A program made the translations under genes and the position numbers. Shown in pieces: positions 1-10,920 of a stretch of 64,000 bases of DNA. The stretch comes from Aquanectria penicillioides (taxonomy: Eukaryota > Ascomycota > Sordariomycetes > Hypocreales > Nectriaceae), in contig PYIU01000008.1 of NCBI GenBank assembly GCA_003415625.1, positions 248,001 to 312,000 of the forward strand. The letters run 5' to 3'. Position 1 is the first letter of the stretch. Each line of letters starts with the position of its first letter. Under the pieces are notes generated by a model. That model saw only the letters and a list, made by a program, of their open reading frames with translations, did no database searches and was not told the origin of the DNA.

Positions 1-1024
1 AAAGACGCACGACATTTTTGTGCGGAAATGCAGACCTGCAAATGGAATAACTTCGACAGGGGATTGAATGAAACAACTCTGCAATGTGCGGGAATTCGCG
101 ACTCAGATTCATCCTGGTTCAGATGCATGGGATGGTGAAGGTTTTGATCTAAGGTTGAACAGGCCGTTTGAATGAAGCCTATGGCTTGAATAGTGAGCGA
201 AGATGTTGGGTCGATCCATCACATACAGAGACGCATTGAATCAGAAACACTTCCCATTGCCAATCATATGACCATCAATCACGGTGCTAGTCTACATGGC
301 CAAACAGCGAAACTTCTCGAATAAAACGAAAAAGAAAAGTGAAGAGATTAGTCCAACGGGCCACGGGAAGCAGCAACGTCATCCTAGCAGCCTATTTCAA
401 CCCCGGGTTCATGGTGGCTCAGAGGATCAATTGCACCGTTTATTCAATCCTCCAGGGCAGGCAAATCTGTGCGACTCCGGTGACGGGAATTGAGAGAGCC
501 AATCGCATTACTTTGTCAATTACGAGTCGGCAACATCAAAATTTCATTAAGTCGCTAGTCTGAGTATGATTTGCGCCAAAACTTCAGTTTTTGCGAAGTA
601 ATCTCAGGAAATGGATCTCCAACATTATAGATCTTTTGCCTCTATAGTATAGACAAGAATTGATGAGGGCACTTGTTGCAAGCAAGAGCCTGCCTAGCGC
701 CGGAGCGAAACACATACGTTGCTATCAAATATCGTTAAAACGAGTATATAGTATGTTATGTTGTTGGGGACATGTTCAATTTGCAAATGGCGTGATGAAA
801 ATGACCAATCCACACCTTACATATGCGGCTCACCAAGGCATTGTGATCGCACTACAATTAGGTCGCTTGTTACCCGTCTTATCTCCACATTCAAATATTG
901 ATATTACCGCTATCTCTGAAGTTATCTTATTATCTGATAACCAAATGTGTCAATTTTGCGTATATTCCCGTCTGAGCCCGTAGAGGATTCTTCAACACCG
1001 ACTTGGATTGAATTAGAACTCCGA
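1..1024. other. No recognisable gene
   Basis: This stretch holds only short overlapping open frames on the + strand, up to about 107 codons. Their translations show no domain I recognise and some have no ATG start. It becomes AT-rich towards 900-950. It lies downstream of the 3' end of the DJ-1-like gene, so part of it may be that gene's 3' untranslated region. Confidence 0.5.
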
Positions 1025-1792
1025 TTACAACTTGTCAAACACTTCTACAACTGCCTTGGCAGTAGACAAGGAGCTGGCGGGATTCTGCCCAGTCACAAGC
1101 CGGCCATCAACAATATGAAAATCTTCCCAAATACCCGGAGCACACTTGTCTTGATCAAGTTAGTAATATCCAACTTTCGATATCTGAAAAAACTCACAAT
1201 TAGCCCCCAGTCTCTCAGCAAGCTCCTCAACCATCTCGGCTTTCCAACTTCGCAGCTCTCCCATGATGCCCATGGTATTCTCAGCCTCGGTTGTGAAACC
1301 AGTGATAGTCTTGCCCTTGATAAGGGGCTCACTCGTGGCCGGATCCAGGAGGTTAGTGAAGATGGCGGGACCATGGCAAACAGAAGATACAACACCGCCA
1401 TTAGCCCAAACTTGGGCGGCAACCTTTTGTAAATTGGTTGCCGTGGGATAGTCTCGGAGCGAAGCATGGCCAGCTGAAGCAAAGAAGACGCCATACTTGG
1501 TACCGTCAACCTCAGCAGCCTTTGGCATGTTGTCAAGCTTTCTGCGGAAATCGCTGTCTGTGTTGGTCCAGGTGGAAAGATCCTCACCGTGAAGGAAGTC
1601 TGGTTGCTGCGAGAGCCAGTCAGGCGTGTAGGAACCGGTCTCAGAGGCAAGATCGACCTCAAACCCAGCAGCTGTCAAGACGTTGTAAGGATGGAGTGCC
1701 TCAACGATGAAGAGGCCTGTGGTTTCCTTTCCATCGAACAGGTTGGCATGAGCCGAAGTAACGGCGATGAGGGCGCGGCGAGCGGGAGCCAT
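1025..1792 (-). CDS. DJ-1/PfpI family protein, Hsp31-like glyoxalase III
   Basis: This is a class I glutamine-amidotransferase-like protein of the DJ-1/PfpI superfamily. Fungal Hsp31-type members act as cytosolic glutathione-independent glyoxalases and holdases. The first exon runs from the ATG at 1792 to 1198. It carries the N-terminal beta strand ALIAVTSAH and the nucleophile elbow SSVCHGPAIF with the catalytic Cys and following His. The intron is 1197-1150 (donor GTGAGT, branch TACTAAC), and the short last exon 1149-1025 restores the family's GIWEDF and VTGQNPAS motifs. The joined product is 239 residues, typical for the family. The open frame extends nine codons upstream, but only from a TTG; the ATG at 1792 has a good start context. 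The family call is secure; the substrate is not shown by the sequence. Confidence 0.9.
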
Positions 1793-2591
1793 TGGTTCTG
1801 TGTTGGAAAGATGGTTCAATGGTTGGATAAGAAGTGGTTGTTGAAGACAGGTTTCAGGGTCTGTGTTCTGTGTGTGTTGTTAAAAAGTGTTGGTGGTGAA
1901 TCCGACTTGTGTTGTAGGAAGCAGCGATATTTATGTCAAGGAATTATAGACTAAAAATATTCAGCTGTGTGATCATGATGATATCGTTGGCAATAGTGAC
2001 ATGTTCATCCGAAACTCTGTGGTGACATTGGTCAGTGTCCAGTGGCATGTCTTGGTTGCATGAGGAGCTTGCTGTAGGAGGAGGCGTAACGGCCCAATCA
2101 CAAGCGTTTCTCTTTGGACCGTAGATGTAATGGAGCCAATCGTGATTCGGAGCTTCGGGTGGAATCTCGGAGCGGAGTTGCGGAACATCGATTCTCATCC
2201 TTCATGAACATAAATCGGCGATAAAGCCTGCGCGCTTTCGGCGTAAACGCAGGTTCAGTGTGTTGGTGTAATAACTAAGACTTGCGACTTGATTTATCGG
2301 TGTTTATAATAAGTCCTCGGTGCTTCGTATCGCTGTTAAGTCGATAGTGTACCTCGCCTACGGCATCGGCTGTTGACTGGCATCAATTTGAACACCCCCC
2401 CTGTAGATGACGAGGACCCGTCGGGTTGCGCTGATATGTAAAGCCAAATAAAATACATATGAAGTTCAAACCACCTCTCTTAACAGTACCACATCATTTT
2501 CATACCACACTCTCGTAACAACAAAAGTCTACGATATGCTACAACTCATCCGCGGCACCATAACCATACATTACAACATCCCGTCAGCACA
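1793..2591. promoter_or_regulatory. Divergent intergenic region
   Basis: About 800 bases separate the divergently transcribed DJ-1-like and EthD-like genes, so both promoters should lie here. No convincing coding frame is seen. A C-rich patch at about 2393-2401 and an A-rich, CA-rich leader just before the ATG at 2592 are the only visible features. Confidence 0.4.
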
Positions 2592-2903
2592 ATGGCTTTC
2601 AACTGTACCATGCTCTATTCCAACGGCGATGATGCCCAGTTCAACATGCAGTACTATCTCAACACTCTTATGAAAACGGTTGAAGAGTCCTGGAATCCAG
2701 CTGACCTAGTCAAGTGGGAGGTTGTGGAGTTTAGCTCAGGCGAAGGTGCCAAAGTGCCATTCAGCTTCACAAATATCATGACTTGGAAAGACGGCGCCAG
2801 CTACAACGCCGCGTTTGCTGGGCCGCACAGCTCGAAAATCATGGGCGACATTTCGAACTTCAGTAACCGACAACCGATCCTACTTGCCGGAAACGTGGAT
2901 TGA
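2592..2903 (+). CDS. EthD-like small protein (dimeric alpha-beta barrel)
   Basis: A single-exon gene for a 103-residue protein. The first 25 residues have the pattern of the EthD/dimeric alpha-beta barrel fold: a beta strand FNCTMLYSNGDDAQFNMQYY, with an acidic/aromatic stretch leading into a helix. The length matches the family, usually about 100 residues. EthD-like proteins accompany oxidative degradation or polyketide pathways, but most fungal members have no known reaction. It stands beside a SnoaL-like gene, another small fold of that kind; whether they work together is unknown. The ATG has an adenine at -3 and the leader is CA-rich. I am fairly sure of the fold and make no claim about substrate. 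Confidence 0.7.
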   Translation: MAFNCTMLYSNGDDAQFNMQYYLNTLMKTVEESWNPADLVKWEVVEFSSGEGAKVPFSFTNIMTWKDGASYNAAFAGPHSSKIMGDISNFSNRQPILLAGNVD

Positions 2904-3077
2904 GCTTGAATGATTTGATATTATGTTGCAATAACATGGCAATGAATGTTGTGGAGGGGATACTTTATGGTTTTGGTAGTGAAAGTCTTGTCGGGGCAAG
3001 CGGGTTTAAGATGGCTATCACAGAAAACTTAACTTGTGCATGGCATCGTGTATTTACTGCACTTATCCTCTATCTAG

Positions 3078-3559
3078 TTATGCATTGTTTGCTTGCTCAG
3101 CAGCATGAGCCCTCAACTTGGCGACAAACCCCGTGATCTTCGTAGAATCAACAAATTCCATAAACTTGACGATCTTGGTGCCATCGCCGTTAAAGTACAT
3201 TACAAACATGTACTCGTTTTCGTAGACGCCAATGTCAGTGTCAGCACGGCTGTGGGCCATGACAACCATCTTATTTTCTTGGGCATCTTCGAAAATGTCA
3301 TCAACGCGCACTTTGAAGTTTCGATAATTAGGCATCACGAGCGTCTCGATGTGGTTTCTATACGCTGCATTATCCATAGGAGGCAAGCCAAGTGTTTCTA
3401 CCAGGGTTATTAGTAGGGCCTTCAAGAGTACTCGATCCACATACTGGGCAGTAGTTGATAAACACAGTCCTCTGCTCGATCTCGCATTGTTTCCTCTATG
3501 GACCACTGATTCCAGGAATCGACCTGATGCAGAGCTGTTTGACGTCTTTTCGATGCCAT
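3078..3559 (-). CDS. SnoaL-like / NTF2-like fold protein
   Basis: This is a 144-residue SnoaL-like polyketide-cyclase or NTF2-like fold protein in two exons. Exon 1 runs 3559-3445 from MASKRRQT, and the 47-bp intron 3444-3398 has donor GTATGT, branch CTAAT and acceptor GGTAG. Exon 2 runs 3397-3078 and contains LGLPPM, FKVRVDDIFED, SRADTDIGVYENEYM and VKFMEFVDS, the usual alternating strands of the fungal SnoaL-like family. The open frame continues 27 codons upstream of MASKRR, but those residues do not look like the fold. Members act as small isomerases, hydrolases or orphan proteins, and catalysis cannot be assigned here. It converges on the EthD-like gene, 174 bp away. Confidence 0.8.
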
Positions 3560-4116
3560 GACGATGTGAGGAATGAGCTCGTATGAATCACGGATTTCTG
3601 AAAAGGGAACTGAGAAGAATATCTTTTTTTTGGACTGCATAATAGGCCGTCTTCAGGAATATATAGACAGTTTCTGCTTCAACCTCGGCCAATTTTTCTC
3701 CGTGATATCGGGGAGTCGATCAATTACAACACCGTCGGGCTAATATGGTTCAACTCTAGAACACAAGTAGGAGGCGATAAGGGTCGGCACGCGGATGAAC
3801 CCTTGTGCTCCGTTAGCCGATCCATAGCTGCATCTAGGGGCGGGCGGGCGTTGGGAGGACGGGGTACACTTGCAGCACTAACTCCGTGATGAGTTGGAAT
3901 TTCTTGACCAAATTATGCGTCCTGGGCCATCATTCCTCCAGGTTGCTAGTTGTTTTAGTCCGTTTGAGACATTAACGCCGCTAACACCGTAAATTCGCCC
4001 AGGTTAAATATCGTATGATTGCCCAATAACCTGGAGTTTCCGGGTTTGTCAGCCGCTGGATTCAAATCCCTGAACTCCACCATTTCAGACTTGGCACTCT
4101 CCCACCCGTCCACACA
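3560..4116. promoter_or_regulatory. Divergent intergenic region
   Basis: About 560 bases lie between the SnoaL-like gene (leftward) and the deaminase gene (rightward). A poly-T/poly-A tract at 3625-3632 and a G-rich patch near 3835-3860 are visible. No gene or RNA is recognised. The sequence at 4050-4075 faintly resembles a tRNA T-arm but has no cloverleaf. Confidence 0.35.
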
Positions 4117-4632
4117 ATGGCAGAGTCTCACAACCTTGACGCTTTGAAGCTCTGCGTCACCCTCGCGCGAGAAGCTCTTGATGCGGGCGACGATCCATTC
4201 GGCTCGGTCTTGGTGGATTCAAATGGAAAAATTCTCCATCAGGACCGTAATCGCGTTGTGACAGGCAAAAATGGATGTGGTAAAGCCGACGCTACCCTAC
4301 ACCCAGAATTTACCCTCGCTCTGTGGGCACAAGATCACCTCAACCGGGAGGAGCGGGCCCGAACAACCATGTATACTTCAGGGGAGCATTGTGCAATGTG
4401 TTCAGCGGCCCATGCGTATTGTGGTCTTGGCCGCATCGTGTACATATCGTCGACTGCTCAGTACCAAACTTGGCTCAGAGAGTTCGGGGTACAGGGCCAG
4501 AAAATTCGGCCTCTGGCTATTAACGACGTCGCGCCGGGCATCCCAGTTGAGGGGCCCATTAATGGACTAGATGAAGAAGTTAAGGAGCTACACCGACAGA
4601 GGCGGACAAGATCACGTTCATCAAAGGACTGA
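4117..4632 (+). CDS. Cytidine/deoxycytidylate deaminase-family nucleoside deaminase
   Basis: A single-exon, 171-residue zinc-dependent deaminase of the CMP/dCMP deaminase superfamily. It has the N-terminal helix and DDPFGSVLVDSNGKIL strand. The first zinc motif is LHPEFTLA at about residues 65-72, where His binds zinc and Glu shuttles the proton. The second is SGEHCAMC at about 89-96, with the two zinc-binding Cys. This HPE plus SGEHCxMC pattern is that of fungal guanine-deaminase-like or tRNA-type deaminases acting on free bases, rather than true cytidine deaminase; the substrate is uncertain. The basic tail RRTRSRSS is probably disordered. The copia element begins 167 bp after its stop. Confidence 0.88.
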   Translation: MAESHNLDALKLCVTLAREALDAGDDPFGSVLVDSNGKILHQDRNRVVTGKNGCGKADATLHPEFTLALWAQDHLNREERARTTMYTSGEHCAMCSAAHAYCGLGRIVYISSTAQYQTWLREFGVQGQKIRPLAINDVAPGIPVEGPINGLDEEVKELHRQRRTRSRSSKD

Positions 4633-4793
4633 TGCGTATGGCAAATCTGTGTTGGGTTCATTCTCGCGCCACGACAGAGTGGCGTGTCGCTCCCTCGGCA
4701 ATGAAATAATGGTGCTCGCGCCTATGAACTGCATGATGTTCACAATAATAGAGCTGAGAGCAGTAATAGTCTGGTCACAGTCCCATATTCGGG

Positions 4794-4798
4794 ATATC
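4794..4798. repeat. Target-site duplication, left copy
   Basis: ATATC directly precedes the 5' LTR and matches 10305-10309 after the 3' LTR. Five bases is the usual copia duplication size, so it marks the insertion point. Confidence 0.85.
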
Positions 4799-5057
4799 TA
4801 TTGACGGATATAGCGGCCGGGCGAAGGTAGTCGCCGCTACAAACATAGCGGCCGGCCACAAGCCGACCTCAGGGGCCTTATGGGCCTAGGTCTTGAGGCT
4901 ACGTATCCTCATAAGGGAATCCCTGCACTATAAATAAGTGACTGCATTCTACGACCACTATCTAGCTGCTCCTTATAAATCCCAATTGATCTAGACTAAC
5001 CTATTGCGCATATTGCCTGCTGTAACCATCCCTGCGCGTATCTGTATATTATTTATA
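4799..5057 (+). repeat. 5' LTR of the copia element
   Basis: A 259-bp direct repeat of 10046-10304. It begins TATTGACGG, where the canonical TG has probably become TA by RIP, and ends TTTATA against TTTACA in the other LTR. It carries two copies of ATAGCGGCCGG near its start, followed by a TATAAAT box at about 4931. Differences from the 3' LTR are transitions. In the left part this LTR keeps the ancestral C/G, while in the right, inner part it is the mutated copy. A GGTTATAAGCC stretch right after it (5058-5068) is where a tRNA primer-binding site is expected. Confidence 0.93.
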
Positions 5058-8000
5058 GGTTATAAGCCTAAAGCTTTAATTCAAGAAGAAATTGTAGCTA
5101 TTTAAAAGGTTTAAACTAACCTAAAGTTTATCCCTTAAAGTTAGCGCTTGCAATATTAATTAATTAAGGTCTTAAGACTTAAGCAATAGCTTTAAAGCTA
5201 GCCCTAAAGCTAATTTTTATTATTAAAGTAATTAAATAGACTAATAATAAAGAAAATTCTACTAAAGGAGAAAATAATCTTAAGGATCTTTTATTCCCCT
5301 TTAAAAGGTTAATAAAGCTTATTAAAGGGGACCTATAAAAGATTTAATTAAATTTAAGCATTATAATATAGTAAATAATAGAGATAATATAATAAATATA
5401 AAAGCTATAAAAATACTTTAATTAAAAAACTAAAAATAAATTAAAGATTAAATATAAAATATAGCCTAAAGATAAATTAAAATCTAAAGTAAAAAATAAT
5501 AAAAATAAAAGCTTTAAGTATTAAAAAAGCTAATTCTTTTATACCTTAAGGGAGCCCTTAAAAGCTTTAGATAAAATATTTAATTTCTTAAAGAATAAAG
5601 AGATATTAATAAAGCCTGCCTTAAGCAAAAAGAAGATTATAAATTTATAATTAATTAAAATTAAGGATTTTATTAGTTTTAACTTTAAAATAAAGGGAGA
5701 TAATATACTTAAGGGATTAAAGAATTAGGCTGCCTAAAAGAAATATCTCTTTTATATTATAATTACTATTAAATAGCATAAAGAGATTAAGATTTTATAT
5801 CTAAAAGAAATATATTTAATTATTGCTATAAAAATAGCAATTTTATAAAAACTAAAGCTATTATTATTTTTAGTAAAGATTAATATAAAGGCTATTAAGC
5901 TATTAATAAAAAGGTATAATAATATAAGGTTTTAATAAAGTTTAGCTAATCTCTATTAAAAATTAAAGTCCTTAACTCTAAAGAAACTATAAGGGGTCTA
6001 AAGTTATATTAATAACTTTTACTATATTATAAATAGCATTATTAAAGCTAATAGTAAGCTCCTTAAGTACTAAAAAAAGATAAGGTTTATAAATAGCATT
6101 AAAAAGGTCTTTTTTAAGTAAAATATACTTTAATGTAACTATAAGTAAAAAGGGAAATATTAATTTATTTATAAAATGTAAAAAAACCTTATTAATAAAG
6201 CTAAAAGTCTATAGACTTTCTAAAAGAAAAGTAAAGATTTTAATAGTAAAAAAGGTATATAAATAAATGCTTAATTAAATAAAAAGAATAATTGTAAAAA
6301 AGATCCTAAAAGCAATAAATACTTTAATTATAATTAAAAAGGTTATATTATAAAAAACTGCCTATTTCTATAAAAGGAAAGTAAAGGCAATAAAAATAAA
6401 AGGTTAAAGAAAAAAGATAATAGTAATAAAACCGCTAAAAAGACCAAAAAGACTGCCCTATATATAGAATTAAGTAAATAAAGTGCTAAAAACATAAAGA
6501 AAGCTAAAAACAACTTTAATAATAATAATAATATTATTTTTATATACTATAAAGGCTTAAAGGTAAGGAAGTTTTTTAGTAATACTTTTATAAAATTATT
6601 AATAAAAAAGGTAGCTATAGTAATAATTTTTAGCCTATTAAAATAGCAATTATATAATCCCCTTAATATTAATAATAATGCTATACTAAAGGCTAAAGGA
6701 AATAGTAACTTTATTACTATTTTAATATCTATAGAATTAAGCCTTATTAATTAAAAAGACTATTAGCTTTAGAACTTAAAAGCTAATATATATACTATTA
6801 ATAACTTTAAATAGTTTAAAGAAAATAAATAGTATAAACTTAATAAAATAATGCCAATTCTTATAGATAAAGGCATTATATACTCTATAGCTATAAAAAT
6901 AGCAGTAATTATACTATTTATAGAAAGAGAGAGAATAAAAACTATAATACTTAAAGATATAATTTTTATTAAAGATTTCCTATTAAATATAATCTTTAGT
7001 AAAAAAGTCTATCTTTTTAGCAATTATATAATTAAAAATAAAATCTTTAATAATAATAGTAAGATCTTTATAACCCTTAATATCCTTAATTAAGGGTTTT
7101 TACTTAAAGCAATAAAAGGTATAATAAGCTATTACTCTATTCCTAAAATAATACTAATATAAATAAAATAGTTTAAAATAAGAATATAGCACTAAAGACT
7201 TATTTATATAGATTAGAAAGCCCTTAACTATACCTTTAAGGTTATAAAAGGTAGGCTTAATAATTATAAGCTATTTAATACACTCTATAAAGACTATAAG
7301 CTTGCTAAAAGCATAAGGTTTTTGCTAAAAATACTATAAGAAAGAGTAAACTATATACTTAACCTTCTTTATATAGACCTTATAGAGTTAAGTCTATATA
7401 TATATAATAGAAAGAGATATTTTAAGCTTATAACTAATAATAAAAGCTATTACTTTTATAGTAATTTACTTAAAAAGAAAAGCAATACTACTACCTTAAT
7501 GGAAGAAGATCTTTTAGTATTTAAAACTATTATAGCTTATAGTCTGCCCTAAAAGATATAGTTTAATAGTAGCTATAAATTTATTAATAAAAAGGTTAAT
7601 AAACTCCTCTTAAAGATAGAGATCCCTATAATTATTATATTACTATATAGCTATAAATAGAATGGCTTTATTAAATAGGCAAACTATATAATTTAAAAGA
7701 AAGTAAAAAGTATAATAATAGCAATAAATATCCCTTTTAGGCTATAAAGAGAGATTATTCTTATAATTATATATATTGCTAATATTATAGCAATAAAATT
7801 ACTAAACTAAAAGACCTTTTATAAGGTTTACTTTATAGATTTAATCCTAAAAAAGAAATATATATTAAGCATTAAGCATCTATAGATTTTAGGGTTAAAG
7901 GCATTTATTTATATTAAATAGGAAAAGTGCAATAGATTTAAAAAAATGCTGCCTTATAGTTAAAAAGGAATCTTTATAGAATTCTAAAGAACTAAGGTAT

Positions 8001-10035
8001 ATAGAATTTAAAACCTTAAGATAAAGAAAGTTATTATAATAATATATATAGTATTTTATAAGCCTATTTTATTGCCTATAGCAAAAAGTAAAAAGATTAT
8101 TTAATTATAGCTAAAAAAAGCATTTAATAACTCTAAAAGATACTTTATAATGCTAGTAATAGCTATAAAGAAGTAGATTCTAGCTATTTATATTAATACT
8201 AATTTAATTATAGTCTATAATACCTTTAACTAACTAAATGCTAACCTTTAAAGGGAGGCATTCTTTAAGGAGATTTATGCCTTTATTAATAAAGGCATAC
8301 TTAAATTTATTTTAAAAAAAAAGTTATTAAAAGGCAAAAGACTATTTATAATAAAGTAAATAAATTAATATAAAAGAGATAAAAATAGTATAATAGTTAT
8401 ATATAAAGCTTAACTTATAGTATATAGCTTTATATAAAAAAAAGACATTAATTACTAAAAGACCTTCTTTTTAACTATAAAAGCTAACTCCTAAAGGATA
8501 TTGCTTATTTATACTATATAGACTAAAAAGAAGCTATTATAAAATAATATAATTATAGTATACTTAAATAAAGAGCTAAAAGAAGATATTTATATTATAA
8601 CCTTCTCTTTACTTAATAAGTTCTTTAAGAATCTAAAGTATAAACATTTAGCTAAAAAAGTAGGCTATAAATAAGGCATTAAGTATATTATATAGTTACT
8701 TATAGCTCTATATAGCTTTAAGTAAAGTGCCTAATAATAGTAGAAGAAATTAAGGAAAATATTTAATAAATTAGGCCTTAAGAGGCTATAGAGCAATACT
8801 GCAGTCTATATAGATTAAGTAAAGAAGATTATTATAGCTATATATATAAATAATATACTTATAGTTATTAATAATAATAAAAATATAAATACCTTTATTA
8901 ATAAACTTATATAAAAAGTAAAAATAAAGTTACTTAAATTTCTTAAGCTTTTTTTAAATATAGCTATTATAGTAAAAAAAGATAGATTGCTTATATTATT
9001 ATAAAGAGACTATATAATAAGTATTTTTAAGCAATTTAAATACTTTAATTATAAAGCTATAAATATATTAATAAAAATAGAAATTTACTATTTAGCTAAA
9101 GTAATTAATATTTTTAGTATAAAGGCTATTAGCAAAAAATATATATTAATAGTAAGAAAAGTTAACTATCTCTTATAGTAAAGCTAGCCTAATCTAGCCT
9201 TTATATATAGTCTTTAAGTATACTTTTTAAATAGCTTAAGTAAATAATAATTTAAGGCTATAAAAAGAATATTATAATATATTAAAGGGAGCCTTAATTA
9301 CTTTATTTATTATTATTGCCTTAAGGAAGAGTTATATAGTAATTCATTTAGTCTTTATAGCTACTATAACTTTAATTATATTAGCTGCCTAAAAATAGTA
9401 TAATTAATTAAAAAATATATATTCTTTATAAATAAAGGCCTAATTATATAGTTTAATAAATATTAAAAGATTATAATAAAGTCCTTAATAAAAGCTAAAT
9501 ACTATATATTAATAAAGGCAATATTATAAATTATATAAATAAAGAGCTTTATAGAGAAATTTAATAGCCTATTAATTGCTTTAATAGTAATCTTTATAGA
9601 TAATTAAAGTACTATAAAGCTAATATATAACCTTAAATTCTATATTTATATAAAGTATATTTAAGTATAGTATTACTTTATAAAAAAGGCTATTAAGAAT
9701 AGTATAATTAAACTATAATATATTCTTTTTGCTAAAAATATTACTAATATATTTATAAAGCTATTAATAAACCTATTGCATTGCTCTTTTATTAATGCTT
9801 TAAAATTAAAGCTAAAATTAAAAAAAATACTATACTAAAAATACTAAAGTAAGTATAAATAGTGCCTATAAAAGCTTATAGTAATACCTTTAGCTACAAT
9901 AAAAAAGTCCTACTTAAATAAATAATTGCCTTAGCAATAAAAAAAGAATAACTTTATAATTATATAAGAAATATATATATAAGAAAGGTTAAAATAGCCT
10001 TATAATAGCACTTAAGGATAAGCCTTTAGTTAGGC

Positions 10036-10045
10036 TTAAAGGGAG
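10036..10045 (+). other. Polypurine tract of the copia element
   Basis: The purine-rich run ending AAAGGGAG directly abuts the 3' LTR. In LTR retrotransposons this is the plus-strand priming site. Confidence 0.7.
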
Positions 10046-10304
10046 TATTAATAGATATAGCGGCCGGGCAAAGGTAGTTGCCGCTATAGATATAGCGGCC
10101 GGCCACAAGCCGACCTTAGGGGCCTTATGGGCTTAGGTCTTAAGGCCACGTATCCTCACAAGGGAATCCCTGCATTATAAATAGATGACTGCATTCTGCG
10201 ACCACTATCTAGCTGCTCCTTACGAATCCCAATTGATCTGGACCGACCCGTTGCGCATGTCGCCCGCTGTGACCGTCCCTGCGCGTGCCTGTATATTGTT
10301 TACA
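10046..10304 (+). repeat. 3' LTR of the copia element
   Basis: A 259-bp repeat of 4799-5057, ending in the canonical TTTACA. Its left, inner half carries the derived T/A bases, while its right, outer half keeps CpG-rich ancestral sequence (for example GACCGACCCGTTGCG). Mutation load therefore falls towards the outer edge of the element. Confidence 0.93.
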
Positions 10305-10309
10305 ATATC
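10305..10309. repeat. Target-site duplication, right copy
   Basis: ATATC directly follows the 3' LTR and is identical to 4794-4798. Confidence 0.85.
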
Positions 10310-10920
10310 AAACCCCGATGGGGGCGGCTAGACTCGTGAATAAACAAAGAGGATTAGGTGTATTCACCAGCGTGGATACGTAACCTGAATATGGCATCTC
10401 TGTCATGGTGAAACAATGCACAATCAACGGGTTCCGTTCTTCGGCTGGTAGGTAGCATAGTCACACTGAAGAAAGGGCTGGGCCCTCTCCCAACCATCAA
10501 TATGCACCGCTAGATGCATGCGTGGGATTGGTTGACTAATGCAGCGAGTGGCCGTGTCTTCGGGAACTCATCCCGATGATGGAAGACGATGCCGTTTAGC
10601 GCTCAAGATGTCGAGGGCAAGGCCAAGTTTCGCAAAGCCTTCAACAACTTGATTCCTACCATCGGCACATGCGCATTACGCAGTACATGAGAGATTCGCA
10701 CAAACTCGTCTATCGTGAAAGTCGAATCGAAGGCCGCTGTAACTAAATCACACCGGAGATAGATCTTCCCAGTCCATCGGAAAGGCACCCCGCTACGCGA
10801 GCCCGCCACGCGAACAAGCGTTGACAAGCACATTAAATTACTCAATTAAGGTGTTACCGAGGGTAATCTGGATAACGGAACTATATAGATTATTCAAACT
10901 CAGGCCATAGTGTTGCTTTC
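10310..10920. other. No recognised gene
   Basis: About 600 bases of normal GC content between the retrotransposon and the aconitase-X gene. An 80-codon open frame on the - strand (10603-10845) matches nothing I know. The region should hold the promoter and perhaps a first exon of the aconitase-X gene. Confidence 0.35.

Larger units (their letters stand above)
4799..10304 (+). mobile_element. Complete, RIP-inactivated Ty1/copia LTR retrotransposon
   Basis: This 5.5-kb element has two 259-bp LTRs and the same five bases, ATATC, on both outer sides (4794-4798 and 10305-10309). The interior is extremely AT-rich and full of stops, as expected from C-to-T and G-to-A conversion by RIP. Relics of one gag-pol frame are still readable on the + strand. 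A gag zinc knuckle at 6320-6361 has two Cys and the His changed to Tyr. An integrase core lies near 7360-7500 (YIDLIE, then RYFKLITNN). A reverse-transcriptase stretch at 8535-8600 includes VYLNKELKEDIY, and the catalytic YVDD box has become YINN at 8843-8854. All four lie in the same frame, so the damage is almost wholly transitions. The order integrase before reverse transcriptase makes it copia, not gypsy. It cannot encode working proteins. Confidence 0.95.

Noticed and set aside
1093..1662. 189-codon open frame on the - strand
   Set aside because: It overlaps the DJ-1-like gene in another frame and shows no domain; it is a shadow of that gene.
4050..4080. GGATTCAAATCCC, tRNA T-arm-like
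   Set aside because: No matching acceptor, D or anticodon arm is found upstream.
6851..7093. 80-codon open frame within the retrotransposon
   Set aside because: It is a chance opening in AT-rich RIP-mutated DNA; the true gag-pol relics lie in the neighbouring frame set by the four motifs.
8178..10045. Possible centromere or AT-isochore origin in the AT-rich block
   Set aside because: The block is bounded exactly by LTRs with a target duplication and contains copia motifs, so it is a transposon.
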